Counted from the first letter of the stretch, positions 8,413-17,908 are shown. The stretch is DNA of 64,000 nt from Buchananella hordeovulneris (GCF_001907235.1 NZ_MQVS01000002.1:1-64000), one strand, 5' to 3'. Notes: generated from the letters alone by a model not told the origin. Program-made: numbers and translations.

Positions 8413-9437
8413 ACTTTCGGTACCACGTGGTGTCTTTGATCGCGGTGTTCCTGGCCTTGGCGCTGGGGGTGGTGCTCGGAGCGGGACCTTTGCAGCGGCA
8501 AGTCGGCAACCTGCTGTCCTCCCAGCTGGTTGAGGCACGGCAGGCCCGGGACGACTACAAGGGCCAGGTAGGGCAGCTGACCGAACAGTTGTCCGGGCAC
8601 GACCATCTGGTGGAATCGCTGCGGGGAGAACTTGTCCCCGGCACCCTGCCCGGGCTGCAGGTGGCCCTGGTGAGTCTGCCCGGCACCGACCCGGCGGACG
8701 TGGAGGCGACCAAAACCGTGCTCGCGGAGGCAGGCGCACAGGTGGTGGCCGACGTGGCCATTACGCCCGCGTGGGGCGACCCGACGAAGGCCACCTACCG
8801 GTCGACCTTTGCGGGCCAGTTGCGCAGCTACCTGGATCCGCAGCCAGCTGCCCAGGCAGACGCCGACACGGTATTTGCCCAGGCTTTGGCCACTATGCTG
8901 ACCAAGACCGGGGAGGGCTCCGCCACGATCACCGAGTTCCTCGCGCAAACCGAGACGAAATTTGTGACGGGGGCGGGGCAGCAGCAGGATGTTGCGCACA
9001 GCGTGGTGGTGCTTGCCCCGCGCAGCGACAGTGACCTGGTGGATGCCCTCGGGTTGACGACGCAGGATGAGGCATTGCAGGCGCAGCGGCGCGCCCACCT
9101 GATCCTCGCTGAAGAGCTGGCGGCAGCGGCGCGCGGCGGCATTGTGGTCGGCCCCGCCACCGACAGCGATGATCTTGTTTCCACGCTCCGTGCCTCGGGT
9201 AAGGCTGTCTCCACGCTTGACGGGATCGGCACCCCCACGGCCACAGTTTTCACGCCCCGGGTTTTGGCTGCCGCGGTCAGCGGTAAGCACGGCGCCTACG
9301 GGGTGTCCCCCTCCGCTACCGAAGGGATGGCCCCGGCGATACAGCTGCCCGGCGCGGCGGGCCTGGAGGGCAGTGAAGCACCGCCGACGCCCGCGCCGCA
9401 ACCCACCGATACCCCCAGCCCCGCTGCAACCGAGTAG
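8406..9437 (+). CDS. steB: SteB/MctB-like membrane-anchored coiled-coil protein
   Basis: 343 residues. GTG 8406 has GGAGG at 8393-8397, and TTG 8409 is an alternative. One N-terminal helix (VVSLIAVFLALALGVVLG) is followed by a coiled coil (~30-75), then an extracytoplasmic domain and a Pro/Thr-rich tail. It is the partner of SteA in the conserved pair; the M. tuberculosis orthologue Rv1698 was also described as MctB, a copper-related channel. Overlap with steA suggests coupled translation. In mycobacteria pyrG follows; here the Nudix gene follows directly. Confidence 0.82.
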   Translation: MLNFRYHVVSLIAVFLALALGVVLGAGPLQRQVGNLLSSQLVEARQARDDYKGQVGQLTEQLSGHDHLVESLRGELVPGTLPGLQVALVSLPGTDPADVEATKTVLAEAGAQVVADVAITPAWGDPTKATYRSTFAGQLRSYLDPQPAAQADADTVFAQALATMLTKTGEGSATITEFLAQTETKFVTGAGQQQDVAHSVVVLAPRSDSDLVDALGLTTQDEALQAQRRAHLILAEELAAAARGGIVVGPATDSDDLVSTLRASGKAVSTLDGIGTPTATVFTPRVLAAAVSGKHGAYGVSPSATEGMAPAIQLPGAAGLEGSEAPPTPAPQPTDTPSPAATE

Positions 9438-9443
9438 GTAAAA

Positions 9444-10073
9444 ATGGCAGAGTTGCAAGACAGCAAAGACCTATCCCGCGCGGTCGTAGCTCGCCGCGAA
9501 ATATTCCGCGGATTTGCCTTTGGGCTAGTCAGTGAAGATGTCCTGTTGGCTCCCGCTGATCCGCACCCCGCCACGCGTGACTTTGTCGATCACCCTGGCG
9601 CAGTGGCAATCGTGGCGCTCCGGGAAGAAAAAGGCGAGCCCGAGGTGCTGTTGTTGCGGCAGTATCGCCACCCGGTGCGGGCCCTGCTTTGGGAGGTGCC
9701 CGCCGGCCTGCTCGACGTCGAGGGCGAGGACCCCGCCGCGGCGGCGGCGCGGGAATTGGCCGAGGAAGCCTCCTTGCGGGCCGACCGGTGGGACGTGCTC
9801 GTCGACTACTTCACCACCCCCGGGGGCAACAGCGAATCCTTACGCATCTTCCTGGCTCGCGACCTGCAGGCCGCCCCTCTCCCGGCAGGATTCACCCGGC
9901 AGGCGGAGGAGCGGGACATGGAGCTGCGGTGGGTGCCGCTGAGCCAGGCGGTGCAGGCCGTGCACGCCGGGCACCTGCACAACCCGTCTGCCGTGGTCGG
10001 CGTGTTAGCTACCGCCTCGGCCCTTGCTGACCCGCGCCGCCTGCGCCCTGTGGACGCACACTGGTTACGGTAA
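9444..10073 (+). CDS. Nudix hydrolase, ADP-ribose pyrophosphatase type
   Basis: 209 residues, ATG 9444, 6 nt after steB. The Nudix box is intact (GLLDVEGEDP then AARELAEEASL) at ~88-112. The preceding LLLRQYRHPV and EVPAG are typical of ADP-ribose pyrophosphatases. It occupies the slot of M. tuberculosis Rv1700 in this operon. It closes the long plus-strand run; the next gene converges 18 bp away. Confidence 0.88.
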   Translation: MAELQDSKDLSRAVVARREIFRGFAFGLVSEDVLLAPADPHPATRDFVDHPGAVAIVALREEKGEPEVLLLRQYRHPVRALLWEVPAGLLDVEGEDPAAAAARELAEEASLRADRWDVLVDYFTTPGGNSESLRIFLARDLQAAPLPAGFTRQAEERDMELRWVPLSQAVQAVHAGHLHNPSAVVGVLATASALADPRRLRPVDAHWLR

Positions 10074-10091
10074 GAGAGGGCAAACGCCCGC

Positions 10092-10400
10092 TTACGGGAA
10101 GGCCTCGTCGATGTCGCGCGCGAGGTTGCCCCGCTCAGCGCAGAAGCTGGTCAGGCGAGAGAGCAGCACGGTTGCCCGCGCATCGGTGGTGTCTTGCGGA
10201 TCAATGCCGCGGGCGGCGAGAGCGGCATTGATCCGCTGCGCCACCGCGACCGCTTTTTCCGGTGAGGGGTTAAGAACATCCTGGCAGGTAACCTGTCCCG
10301 CCCCGCACCCGGTTAAGTCCCCGGCCAGGAGCAGAGGCCAAGCCAGGCCCCAGAATCTGCGCACTCCAGCCTCCCGCCGCAAAGACACTATACCGGCCAC
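10092..10400 (-). CDS. Small putative lipoprotein, HdeA-like spacing of cysteines
   Basis: 102 residues from a GTG at 10400. It has basic residues, a hydrophobic stretch (FWGLAWPLLLAGDLTGC) and a lipobox-like LTGC at ~29-32, suggesting a lipoprotein. The mature part holds two more cysteines, VTCQDVLN and SFCAERG, ~50 residues apart, recalling the disulfide of HdeA-type acid chaperones. That likeness is weak and inferred. It lies downstream of the Hsp70-like gene on the same strand, 33 bp away. Confidence 0.6.
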   Translation of the reverse strand: MAGIVSLRREAGVRRFWGLAWPLLLAGDLTGCGAGQVTCQDVLNPSPEKAVAVAQRINAALAARGIDPQDTTDARATVLLSRLTSFCAERGNLARDIDEAFP

Positions 10401-10433
10401 CGTCAGTTTAGTGAGCTGGGTCGCAGTTTTGGG

Positions 10434-11933
10434 TTAAGCCAGGCGGTAGGCGCGTTCGTGTCCCGTCCCCAGGTTGCGGATGGTCACCGAGATCATGCCT
10501 GCGGCGTCCAACTCGTAGCGTTCCTCGATCTCCTGCCAGCTTTCATCGCGCAAGACCGGGTAGCCCGCCAGATCCTCTATCCCCTCCAGGTCTGGGGCAA
10601 ACGGGTGCGTCACGCACGCGAACGGCGCCACGTCCCCGACCGGTAGCCCGTGTTCGTCCAGCTCGCGGGCCTCGACAAACCGGAAGACCCCGATGTTGTG
10701 GGCCGCGTGGTAGCGGCGCGTGAGCGTGCGTACCCCAGAGCTGGGCAGCGTCTCGTGGGCCCCCACGATGGCGTCGAACGTCGTCTGGGCCCCGGCGTCT
10801 CCTTCCCGGAAGACCCCAAAGGAACGCGACAGCTGGTCCGAGAGGTCGTAACCGACATCGTCGGCGGCAATGGCCAGGCCGACAGCCACCGAGCCGGCGG
10901 GCAGTGGGGAACGCAGCACCCGCCGCCCGAAACGTTCCCGCAGGGCCCGCGGTACCAGCGGCAGCGAGGAGGAACCGCCGACCACGTAGATGCCGGCCAC
11001 GTCCTCGTCCTTCAGGGCTTGGGCCCCGGTGGAGGGCAGTAGGGGGGCCATGGCGGTGATGGTGCGGTCCACGATGGAAGTCAGCGAGTCGTAAAACTCG
11101 GCAACCGGCAGGGCCACCACCTCCCCGGCCACGTCCAGCACTATCCGCCGCGACTGGGGCACCAGGTTTTCCTTGGCGGTCCGGCATTGCATCAACAGGT
11201 CATCGAAGTCGGTAACCGACAGATCCTTCCGGTGCTTGCCCGCCTCCTTCAACGCCATCTCTAGCAGCACCAGGTCGACATCGTCGCCCCCGAGGTGATT
11301 GTCCCCGGCCGTGGCGATCACTTCGTGGTCTTGTCCGTCTATCGCGACCAGGGAAGCATCAAACGTGCCGCCCCCAAAGTCGTAGACGATGACTCGCGTG
11401 CGCTGCGATGTCATCGAGGTGGGGCGGGCGTGCGTGAACTCGAAACCCGCGGCACTGGGTTCGTTCAGCAACGCCGTGATCTTGAAGCCCGCGCGGCGGA
11501 AGGCCTCCAGTGTCATCTTGCGCTGCATCCCGAAGGCGCGGGCAGGCACCGCCACCACGGCCTCCAGCGGCTGGTCGGAGTCTAGGTGGGCGGCCAATGT
11601 GGAGGCCGCCAGGGCCATGCGCAGCGACGTGAAGAAAGCGGTGAGCACATCAAGCAGCAGGTAGGTGTGCTTGCCGATGGTTACCGGTGTCTCCATGGTC
11701 AGGTGTGGGTCAGCGAGCAGCCGCTTGAACGACCGCAGCATGGGCAGCTCCGGGCGGGCCTGGGCGGCGTGCCCACACAACAAGGTGCCGTCCGGCAGGC
11801 AGGTCACCAACGTGGGGACGAAGGAGTGCGCGTTGCCTTCGGGGTCAAGAAACTGCGCCACCGGGTAGTTACCGCGGTCCGCGAGGGCTACGATCGTGCG
11901 GGTGGTGCCGAAGTCAATGCCGAGTCGCGTCAT
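10434..11933 (-). CDS. Hsp70 family ATPase (short DnaK-like)
   Basis: 499 residues. A full actin-like Hsp70 nucleotide-binding domain is visible: phosphate-1 LGIDFGTTRTIVAL at 4, phosphate-2 VYDFGGGTFDASL at ~198, and the adenosine motif YVVGGSSSLPLVPRAL at ~316. After ~390 only ~110 residues remain, too few for a DnaK substrate domain plus lid, so this is a short Hsp70 paralogue with its own beta-rich tail. No DnaJ or GrpE gene is near. Clients are unknown. The start ATG 11933 has AGGAACAGGG just upstream. Confidence 0.88.
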   Translation of the reverse strand: MTRLGIDFGTTRTIVALADRGNYPVAQFLDPEGNAHSFVPTLVTCLPDGTLLCGHAAQARPELPMLRSFKRLLADPHLTMETPVTIGKHTYLLLDVLTAFFTSLRMALAASTLAAHLDSDQPLEAVVAVPARAFGMQRKMTLEAFRRAGFKITALLNEPSAAGFEFTHARPTSMTSQRTRVIVYDFGGGTFDASLVAIDGQDHEVIATAGDNHLGGDDVDLVLLEMALKEAGKHRKDLSVTDFDDLLMQCRTAKENLVPQSRRIVLDVAGEVVALPVAEFYDSLTSIVDRTITAMAPLLPSTGAQALKDEDVAGIYVVGGSSSLPLVPRALRERFGRRVLRSPLPAGSVAVGLAIAADDVGYDLSDQLSRSFGVFREGDAGAQTTFDAIVGAHETLPSSGVRTLTRRYHAAHNIGVFRFVEARELDEHGLPVGDVAPFACVTHPFAPDLEGIEDLAGYPVLRDESWQEIEERYELDAAGMISVTIRNLGTGHERAYRLA

Positions 11934-12143
11934 CCCTGTTCCTGTTCGTTTGTGAGGGGCATCCGGGGCGCGGGGCGCGCGGCCCGAACCAGTTTAAGCA
12001 ACTTCTGCCGTCCGCTGGCCTGTGCGGTGCCTGTGAATGCGCAGACGTGGGCGATGCCACCTTCGCGATTCGGTGACGTGACAAGGAATACAGCCGAAAA
12101 AGCGACCTGCCGGGAATTGGGAAGTCGTATGTTGCGTAATGAC

Positions 12144-12160
12144 CTATAGTGGGACGTTAG
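12144..12160 (+). promoter_or_regulatory. Candidate suf promoter -10 with overlapping dyad
   Basis: TATAGT (12145-12150) is a good -10 hexamer. It sits inside an imperfect dyad, CTATAGT-GGG-ACGTTAG, with 5 of 7 arm positions matching. A transcription start near 12157 would leave ~45 nt before sufR. A dyad over -10 and +1 is where an autorepressor would bind, but no SufR operator is proven here and the -35 is weak. Confidence 0.4.
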
Positions 12161-12202
12161 TACCGGCAAGCAAACAGGGCACACCAGGGTGGAGGGGGCA
12201 AC

Positions 12203-12904
12203 GTGACTGACGAGATCGGCACCCGCGCGGCAGTGCTGGACCTGATTGTGGAAAAGGGGCCGGTCACCACCTCCACCATGGCCCGCATCCTTGGCCTCAC
12301 CGCGGCGGCGGTACGGCGCCACGTCACCGCGCTGGAGGCGGCCGGGCAGATCGAGGCCCGGGACGCCAACCCGGTGGGCAAACGAGGGCGCGGGCGCCCG
12401 GCCCGGGCCTACGTGGCCACCTCCGCGGCCCACGACCACTTGCCCGACGAGTACTCGATGCTGGCCAATCGTGCCATCGCCTTCCTGGCCCAGGTGGCCG
12501 GGGAGGCGGCCGTCGAGAGTTTTGCCGCTTCCCGCTCCCGCGAGATCGAACGTCGGTACCGGCCGATCATTGACGCTGTGGGGGACGACCACCACGACCG
12601 TGCCGAAGCGCTCGCCAATGCGCTCAACGAAGACGGCTACGCTGCTACCGTCCGCGACATCGGGGACGGTACATTCGCCGTGCAACTCTGCCAAGGCCAC
12701 TGCCCAGTGCGGGCGGTCGCCGACAAGTTCCCCCAACTTTGTGACGCGGAAACCGCCGCGTTCGCACGCCTGTTGGATGTTCACATCCAACGCTTGGCGA
12801 CCCTGGCTGGCGGCGCCCACGCCTGCACCACCCACATTCCGCTCGGCATACCGACGATACGTGGGGCGCGCAAGGGCGGCGGCGCTAAGCCCCGAAAGAA
12901 CTAG
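12203..12904 (+). CDS. sufR: SufR, Fe-S sensing repressor of the SUF operon
   Basis: 233 residues, GTG 12203 with GGAGGGGG at 12191-12198. An N-terminal winged helix-turn-helix ([20 protein letters not shown]) is followed by a helical linker and a C-terminal domain with four cysteines: C163, C167, C180 and C208 (C-x3-C-x12-C-x27-C). This Cys layout is that of SufR repressors, which hold a 4Fe-4S cluster and repress suf when clusters are plentiful. It is the first gene of the operon, so it should regulate itself. The stop shares its G with a GTG, but sufB starts further on. Confidence 0.93.
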   Translation: MTDEIGTRAAVLDLIVEKGPVTTSTMARILGLTAAAVRRHVTALEAAGQIEARDANPVGKRGRGRPARAYVATSAAHDHLPDEYSMLANRAIAFLAQVAGEAAVESFAASRSREIERRYRPIIDAVGDDHHDRAEALANALNEDGYAATVRDIGDGTFAVQLCQGHCPVRAVADKFPQLCDAETAAFARLLDVHIQRLATLAGGAHACTTHIPLGIPTIRGARKGGGAKPRKN

Positions 12905-12921
12905 TGACCGGAAGGACACAT

Positions 12922-14358
12922 ATGGATACCACGCAGCCTACGCAAGGGCCGCAGACCGATGAGGAGATCATCGCGTCGATCGGCGCGTACGGCTACGGCT
13001 GGCACGACTCAGACGAGGCCGGTGCCAACGCCGAGCGGGGCCTGAACGAGGCCGTTGTTAGGCGCATCTCGGCGTTGAAAAACGAACCCGAATGGATGCT
13101 GAAGCGGCGCCTGAAGGCACTGGCGCTGTTCGATAAAAAGCCAATGCCACGCTGGGGAGCTGACCTGTCGGGTATCGATTTTGATTCGATCAAGTACTTT
13201 GTGCGTTCCACGGAGCGGCAGGCCACCACGTGGGACGAGCTGCCAGAGGACATCAAGCGCACCTATGACCGACTTGGGATCCCGGAGGCCGAGAAGCAGC
13301 GCCTGGTGGCCGGGGTGGCTGCCCAGTACGAATCCGAAGTGGTCTACCACCAGATCCGGGAGGACCTGGAACGGCAGGGCGTGATCTTCCTGGATACGGA
13401 CACGGCCCTGCAGGAACACCCCGAGCTCTTCCAGCAGTACTTCGGCACGGTGGTGCCAACCGGGGACAATAAGTTTGCGGCCCTGAACACCGCTGTGTGG
13501 TCCGGCGGCTCGTTCGTGTACGTGCCCCCGGGCGTGCACGTGGATATCCCGCTGCAGGCCTACTTCCGGATCAACACCGAGAACATGGGCCAATTCGAGC
13601 GCACGCTCATCATTGCGGACGAGGGCTCCTACGTGCACTACGTCGAGGGCTGCACCGCGCCCATTTACAGCTCGGACTCCCTGCACTCCGCGGTGGTGGA
13701 AATCATCGTTAAGAAGGACGCGCGGGTGCGCTACACGACGATCCAGAACTGGTCCAACAACGTCTACAACCTCGTCACCAAACGAACCACGGTCGAGGCA
13801 GGCGGCACCATGGAGTGGGTCGACGGCAACATTGGTTCCAAGGTGACCATGAAGTACCCGGCGGTCTACCTCATGGGCGAGCACGCCCGGGGCGAGACCC
13901 TGTCCATCGCCTTTGCGGGCGAGGGGCAGCACCAGGACACCGGCAGCAAGATGGTGCACATGGCGCCCCACACGTCGTCGTCCATCGTGTCGAAGTCTGT
14001 GGCGCGCGGCGGGGGCCGCTCGGCTTACCGGGGGCTGGTGCAGGTGCTGCCCGAGGCGCCTCACTCCAAATCCAATGTGCTGTGTGACGCCCTGCTGGTG
14101 GACGATATTTCGCGGTCCGATACCTACCCGTACGTCGACGTGCGGACCGACGACGTGGAGATGGGGCATGAGGCCACGGTTTCAAAGGTGAGCGCGGATC
14201 AGTTGTTCTACCTGATGAGTCGTGGTTTGGAAGAAAAGGAAGCAATGGCGATGATCGTGCGAGGGTTCGTGGAACCGATCGCGCGCGAACTGCCGATGGA
14301 GTACGCGCTCGAGTTGAACCGACTGATCGAGCTGCAAATGGAAGGATCGGTGGGCTGA
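12922..14358 (+). CDS. sufB: SufB, Fe-S cluster scaffold
   Basis: 478 residues. ATG 12922 is preferred because GGAAGGA (12910-12916) lies 5 nt upstream; an in-frame GTG at 12904 lacks a site. It is the scaffold subunit of the SufBCD complex, with the right-handed beta-helix core and the conserved C-terminal stretch [20 protein letters not shown]. No intein is present, unlike SufB of some mycobacteria. The stop abuts the sufD GTG directly. Confidence 0.96.
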   Translation: MDTTQPTQGPQTDEEIIASIGAYGYGWHDSDEAGANAERGLNEAVVRRISALKNEPEWMLKRRLKALALFDKKPMPRWGADLSGIDFDSIKYFVRSTERQATTWDELPEDIKRTYDRLGIPEAEKQRLVAGVAAQYESEVVYHQIREDLERQGVIFLDTDTALQEHPELFQQYFGTVVPTGDNKFAALNTAVWSGGSFVYVPPGVHVDIPLQAYFRINTENMGQFERTLIIADEGSYVHYVEGCTAPIYSSDSLHSAVVEIIVKKDARVRYTTIQNWSNNVYNLVTKRTTVEAGGTMEWVDGNIGSKVTMKYPAVYLMGEHARGETLSIAFAGEGQHQDTGSKMVHMAPHTSSSIVSKSVARGGGRSAYRGLVQVLPEAPHSKSNVLCDALLVDDISRSDTYPYVDVRTDDVEMGHEATVSKVSADQLFYLMSRGLEEKEAMAMIVRGFVEPIARELPMEYALELNRLIELQMEGSVG

Positions 14359-15561
14359 GTGAACGCCAGCACTGACCACTCCCGCGCCCAGTTGGTGGGT
14401 GCCCACAGTGACGGGCGGGGCGTGACCAAGCCAGAAGGCTCGCGCGCAGATCGCCGCACGTCGTTCAATATTGACGACTTTGCACTGCCCACCGGCCGCG
14501 AAGAAGAATGGCGCTTTACCCCCATCACCCAGCTGGAGCAGTTCTTCACGCCCACGCCCGTGCAGGAACACGGCATCAACTGGCAGGTGCTCCACGGTGG
14601 CGCGGATGTTGCTAGCCTGCGGCACGGCCAGCAGCCGCGGGACACGGTGCTCACCCCCGCTGACCGCCTGTCGGCCATTGCCGCGGCCCTGACAGACGAA
14701 GCGCTGTACCTGACCATCCCGGCCGGACGCGAACTGGCCGAGCCGGTGCGGGTCAACATTGCTGGCATCGGGCGGTCGGAAACCAACTACGGACACGTGG
14801 TGGTGGAGGCGCGGACAGGCTCCCGCGCGGTGGTCATCCTGGACCACACGGGTAGCGCCCGCCTAAACGGCAACGTCGAGATCAAGGTGGAGGATGAGGC
14901 CGAGTTGACGGTCGTGTCCCTGCAGCGGTGGAACGATGACGCCATCCACACCGGTGAGCACAAGGCGGTCGTCGGGAAGGACGCCAACTTCAAGCACGTG
15001 GTGGTCACTCTGGGGGGAGCCCTGGTCCGCTTGAACGCCAATGTGGCCTACACGGAGCAGGGCGGCAGCGCCCACCTGCTCGGGGTCTACTTTGCTGACG
15101 CTGGGCAGCACCTAGAACACCGGTCCTTCGTGGATCACAACACCGCCAACTGCGTGTCTCGTGTGACTTACAAGGGGGCACTGCAAGGACAGGACGCCCG
15201 CACCGTCTGGGTGGGGGACGTCTTGATCCGCGCAGAGGCGCTGGGCACCGACTCCTACGAGCAGAACCGTAACCTGGTGCTGACCGAGGGGGCGCGGGCC
15301 GACTCCATTCCCAACTTGGAAATCGAAACCGGCCAGATCGAGGGCGCCGGGCACGCGAGCGCGACCGGCCGCTTCGACGATAACCAGCTGTTTTATTTGA
15401 TGAGTCGCGGCATCGACGAGGCCACCGCCCGGCGCCTGGTGGTGCACGGCTTCTTCGCCGAGGTGGTCAACGAGATTGGGGTACCCGAGGTGGTTGAGCT
15501 GGTAATGGCGGCCATCGAGGCAGAACTGGACAGTGCGCAGGCCGCCGGGGCGGCGGTGTGA
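14359..15561 (+). CDS. sufD: SufD, Fe-S assembly protein
   Basis: 400 residues, GTG start immediately after the sufB stop. Paralogue of SufB; it shares the beta-helix core and the C-terminal FYLMSRGIDEATARRLVVHG. It forms SufB-SufC2-SufD and helps iron entry. The N terminus carries the EEWRFTP motif usual in SufD. The stop overlaps the Rieske gene start (GTGA). Confidence 0.95.
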   Translation: MNASTDHSRAQLVGAHSDGRGVTKPEGSRADRRTSFNIDDFALPTGREEEWRFTPITQLEQFFTPTPVQEHGINWQVLHGGADVASLRHGQQPRDTVLTPADRLSAIAAALTDEALYLTIPAGRELAEPVRVNIAGIGRSETNYGHVVVEARTGSRAVVILDHTGSARLNGNVEIKVEDEAELTVVSLQRWNDDAIHTGEHKAVVGKDANFKHVVVTLGGALVRLNANVAYTEQGGSAHLLGVYFADAGQHLEHRSFVDHNTANCVSRVTYKGALQGQDARTVWVGDVLIRAEALGTDSYEQNRNLVLTEGARADSIPNLEIETGQIEGAGHASATGRFDDNQLFYLMSRGIDEATARRLVVHGFFAEVVNEIGVPEVVELVMAAIEAELDSAQAAGAAV

Positions 15562-15884
15562 GCGCCCAACTAGTCGCGTCGTTGACCACGCTGGCCCCCG
15601 GCCAGGCGGTGGCAGCCACGGTGCGGGACCACACGGGGGCGGACGTGGCCTTGGCTATTGTGCGCACCGAGGACGGCACCGTGCACGCGGTCTCCGAGTA
15701 CTGCACCCATGGGCAGGTTTCCCTCGTGGAGGGGGACATTGAGGACTGCACAATCGAATGCTGGGCCCACGGGGCCCGCTTCAATCTGGTGACCGGGCAG
15801 GGCAGCCTGCCCGCCCCCAGCCCTATAACTGTTTATTCCGTAATTCTTGACGGCGACGACGTCCTCGTCGACGTTGACGCCTGA
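15558..15884 (+). CDS. Rieske-type 2Fe-2S ferredoxin within the SUF operon
   Basis: 108 residues. The Rieske ligands are clear: YCTHGQVSL (Cys-x-His) and, 16-17 residues on, ECWAHGARF (Cys-x2-His). It is a stand-alone Rieske protein of the kind used as ferredoxin of dioxygenases, but no oxygenase is near. In actinobacterial SUF operons such a gene commonly sits between sufD and sufC, so electron supply for cluster assembly is likely but inferred. Confidence 0.92.
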   Translation: MSAQLVASLTTLAPGQAVAATVRDHTGADVALAIVRTEDGTVHAVSEYCTHGQVSLVEGDIEDCTIECWAHGARFNLVTGQGSLPAPSPITVYSVILDGDDVLVDVDA

Positions 15885-15899
15885 GAAAGGAACCCGCAA

Positions 15900-16649
15900 A
15901 TGTCGAAGTTGGAGATCAAAGACCTGCACGTTGAGGTCGAAACGAAGGAAGGTGCCAAGCCGATCCTGAAGGGCGCCTCCCTCACCATTAACTCGGGTGA
16001 GATTCACGCCGTCATGGGCCCCAATGGTTCTGGAAAGTCGACCCTCGCGTACTCAATCGCGGGCCACCCTTCCTATCACGTCACCGGCGGTTCGGTGCTG
16101 CTGGACGGGCAGGAAGTGTTGGAGATGGAGGTCGACGAGCGCGCTAAGGCGGGCCTCTTCCTGGCCATGCAGTACCCGGTGGAGGTGCCGGGGGTGTCGG
16201 TGTCTAACTTCCTGCGCACCGCCAAGACCGCTATCTCCGGGCAGGCCCCGGCACTGCGGTCCTGGATCGCGGAGGTGAAGGAGGCAATGACGCAGCTGCG
16301 CATGGACCCGTCCTTCGCCCAGCGGGACGTCAATGCCGGCTTTTCTGGCGGGGAGAAGAAGCGCCACGAGATCCTGCAGATGGAACTGCTCAAGCCCCGG
16401 TTTGCGGTGCTCGACGAGACCGACTCGGGTCTGGATGTTGACGCCCTACGGGTGGTTTCGGAAGGGGTCAACCGGGTGCATGCCAAGACCGAGGCGGGCA
16501 TCCTGCTGATCACCCACTACACCCGCATCCTCAACTACATTCGCCCGAACTTCGTGCACGTGTTCGTCGATGGCAAGGTGGCTGAGCAGGGCGGGCCAGA
16601 ACTGGCCACCCGCCTGGAAGAAGAAGGCTACGACCGGTTCGGCGCCTGA
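15900..16649 (+). CDS. sufC: SufC, ABC-type ATPase of the SUF complex
   Basis: 249 residues, ATG 15900 after GAGAAAGGA. Walker A GPNGSGKSTL at ~42, the SufC-specific signature NAGFSGGEKKRHEIL, Walker B FAVLDETDSGLD and the H-loop LLITHYTRILNY. It drives conformational change of SufBD. The stop overlaps sufS (ATGA). Confidence 0.97.
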   Translation: MSKLEIKDLHVEVETKEGAKPILKGASLTINSGEIHAVMGPNGSGKSTLAYSIAGHPSYHVTGGSVLLDGQEVLEMEVDERAKAGLFLAMQYPVEVPGVSVSNFLRTAKTAISGQAPALRSWIAEVKEAMTQLRMDPSFAQRDVNAGFSGGEKKRHEILQMELLKPRFAVLDETDSGLDVDALRVVSEGVNRVHAKTEAGILLITHYTRILNYIRPNFVHVFVDGKVAEQGGPELATRLEEEGYDRFGA

Positions 16650-17908
16650 TGACATACGACCCAGACCGTCTCCGAGCTGACTTCCCCGCGTTGCAGCAAG
16701 CCCCGCGGGGAGGCAGCCGCCTGGTTTACCTGGATTGGGCGGCCACCGCCCAGCGCCCGCAGGCGGTGATGGCGGCGGAGGTGGAGTTCACCGAGCAGGC
16801 CTATGGCGCGGTGAACCGGGGAACTCACCTACTAGCGGATCGGGCCACCGAGGCCTTCGAGGCAGCTCGCACGCAGGTCGCCAGCTACCTGGGAGCCGAG
16901 GCCCACAACCTGGTGTGGACGTCCGGTGCCACCGCCGCCCTGAATATGGTGGCCGGTGGGTTGGGATTAGCAGCGACCGGTTGGCGGGGCAGCAAGTGGC
17001 TGCGCCTGGGACCAGGAGACGAGATCGCCGTCACCCGGGCCGAGCATCATGCCAACCTGGTGCCGTGGCAGGAGCTGGCCGCCCGCACAGGGGCTCGCTT
17101 GACCTGGCTGGAGTTGGACGCCCAGGGACGCATTGACCTGGCCTCGCTGCCGGTGATCAACTCGCGCACCAAGGTCGTCGCCTGCACCCACGCCTCCAAC
17201 GTCACCGGTGCGCTCACGCCCGTCGCCGAGATCGTGGCCGCTGCTCGTCAGGTGGGGGCTGTCACGGTGCTCGATGTCTGCCAGTCGGCGGCCCACGGGC
17301 AACTCGACCTGCCAGCCCTCGGCGTCGACTTCGCGGCCGTGAGCGCCCACAAAATGTGCGGACCTACCGGTATCGGGGCGCTGTACGGGCGCGCCGAGAT
17401 GCTGGCGCAATTGCCCCCCACCCTCACCGGTGGTTCCATGGTGACCACGGTGACCATGGAGAAGGCAGAATTTCACGCCGCCCCAGCGGGCCTGGAAGCG
17501 GGCACACAGCCCGTGACTCAGGCGGTGGCGTGGGCGGCCGCCGTGAAGTACCTGCGGGCACTCGGCTCGGCGGCGTTACAACGCCACAGGGCCGAGATGA
17601 CGGAGCTACTACTGGCAGCGGTGAGGCGGGTGCCGCATGTGCGCCTGCTCGGCCCGGACCAGCCCGACCACCGGCTGCCGATCGTGGCGTTCGCCGTGGA
17701 CGGGGTGCACCCGCACGACGTGGGCCAGTTCCTGGATTCGCAGGGCGTGGCGGTACGTGTCGGCCACCACTGTGCCCAACCGTTGCACGCCCACTTTGGG
17801 GTAAAGTCGTCCAGCCGTGCCAGCGCAGGCCCCGTGACCACCCGGGCCGATATCGAGGTCTTCGCGCAAGCGTTGGCGCAAGTACGTTCGTTTTTCGGGG
17901 TGCAGTAA
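16649..17908 (+). CDS. sufS: SufS cysteine desulfurase
   Basis: 419 residues. A PLP enzyme that takes sulfur from cysteine to a persulfide. The PLP lysine is K235 in SAHKMCGPTGIGALYG and the catalytic cysteine is C375 in VRVGHHCAQPLHAHFGV, which marks the group-II SufS/CsdA type. It overlaps both sufC and sufU by 1-4 bp, so the operon is translationally coupled here. Confidence 0.96.
   Translation: MTYDPDRLRADFPALQQAPRGGSRLVYLDWAATAQRPQAVMAAEVEFTEQAYGAVNRGTHLLADRATEAFEAARTQVASYLGAEAHNLVWTSGATAALNMVAGGLGLAATGWRGSKWLRLGPGDEIAVTRAEHHANLVPWQELAARTGARLTWLELDAQGRIDLASLPVINSRTKVVACTHASNVTGALTPVAEIVAAARQVGAVTVLDVCQSAAHGQLDLPALGVDFAAVSAHKMCGPTGIGALYGRAEMLAQLPPTLTGGSMVTTVTMEKAEFHAAPAGLEAGTQPVTQAVAWAAAVKYLRALGSAALQRHRAEMTELLLAAVRRVPHVRLLGPDQPDHRLPIVAFAVDGVHPHDVGQFLDSQGVAVRVGHHCAQPLHAHFGVKSSSRASAGPVTTRADIEVFAQALAQVRSFFGVQ

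Noticed and set aside
11930-12919. 329-codon minus-strand frame opposite sufR and its promoter region
   Set aside because: No conserved content; sufR on the plus strand has a clear domain structure, ribosome-binding site and operon context.
13009-14169. 386-codon minus-strand frame opposite sufB
   Set aside because: It lies wholly within sufB, has no recognisable domain and mirrors its codon pattern.
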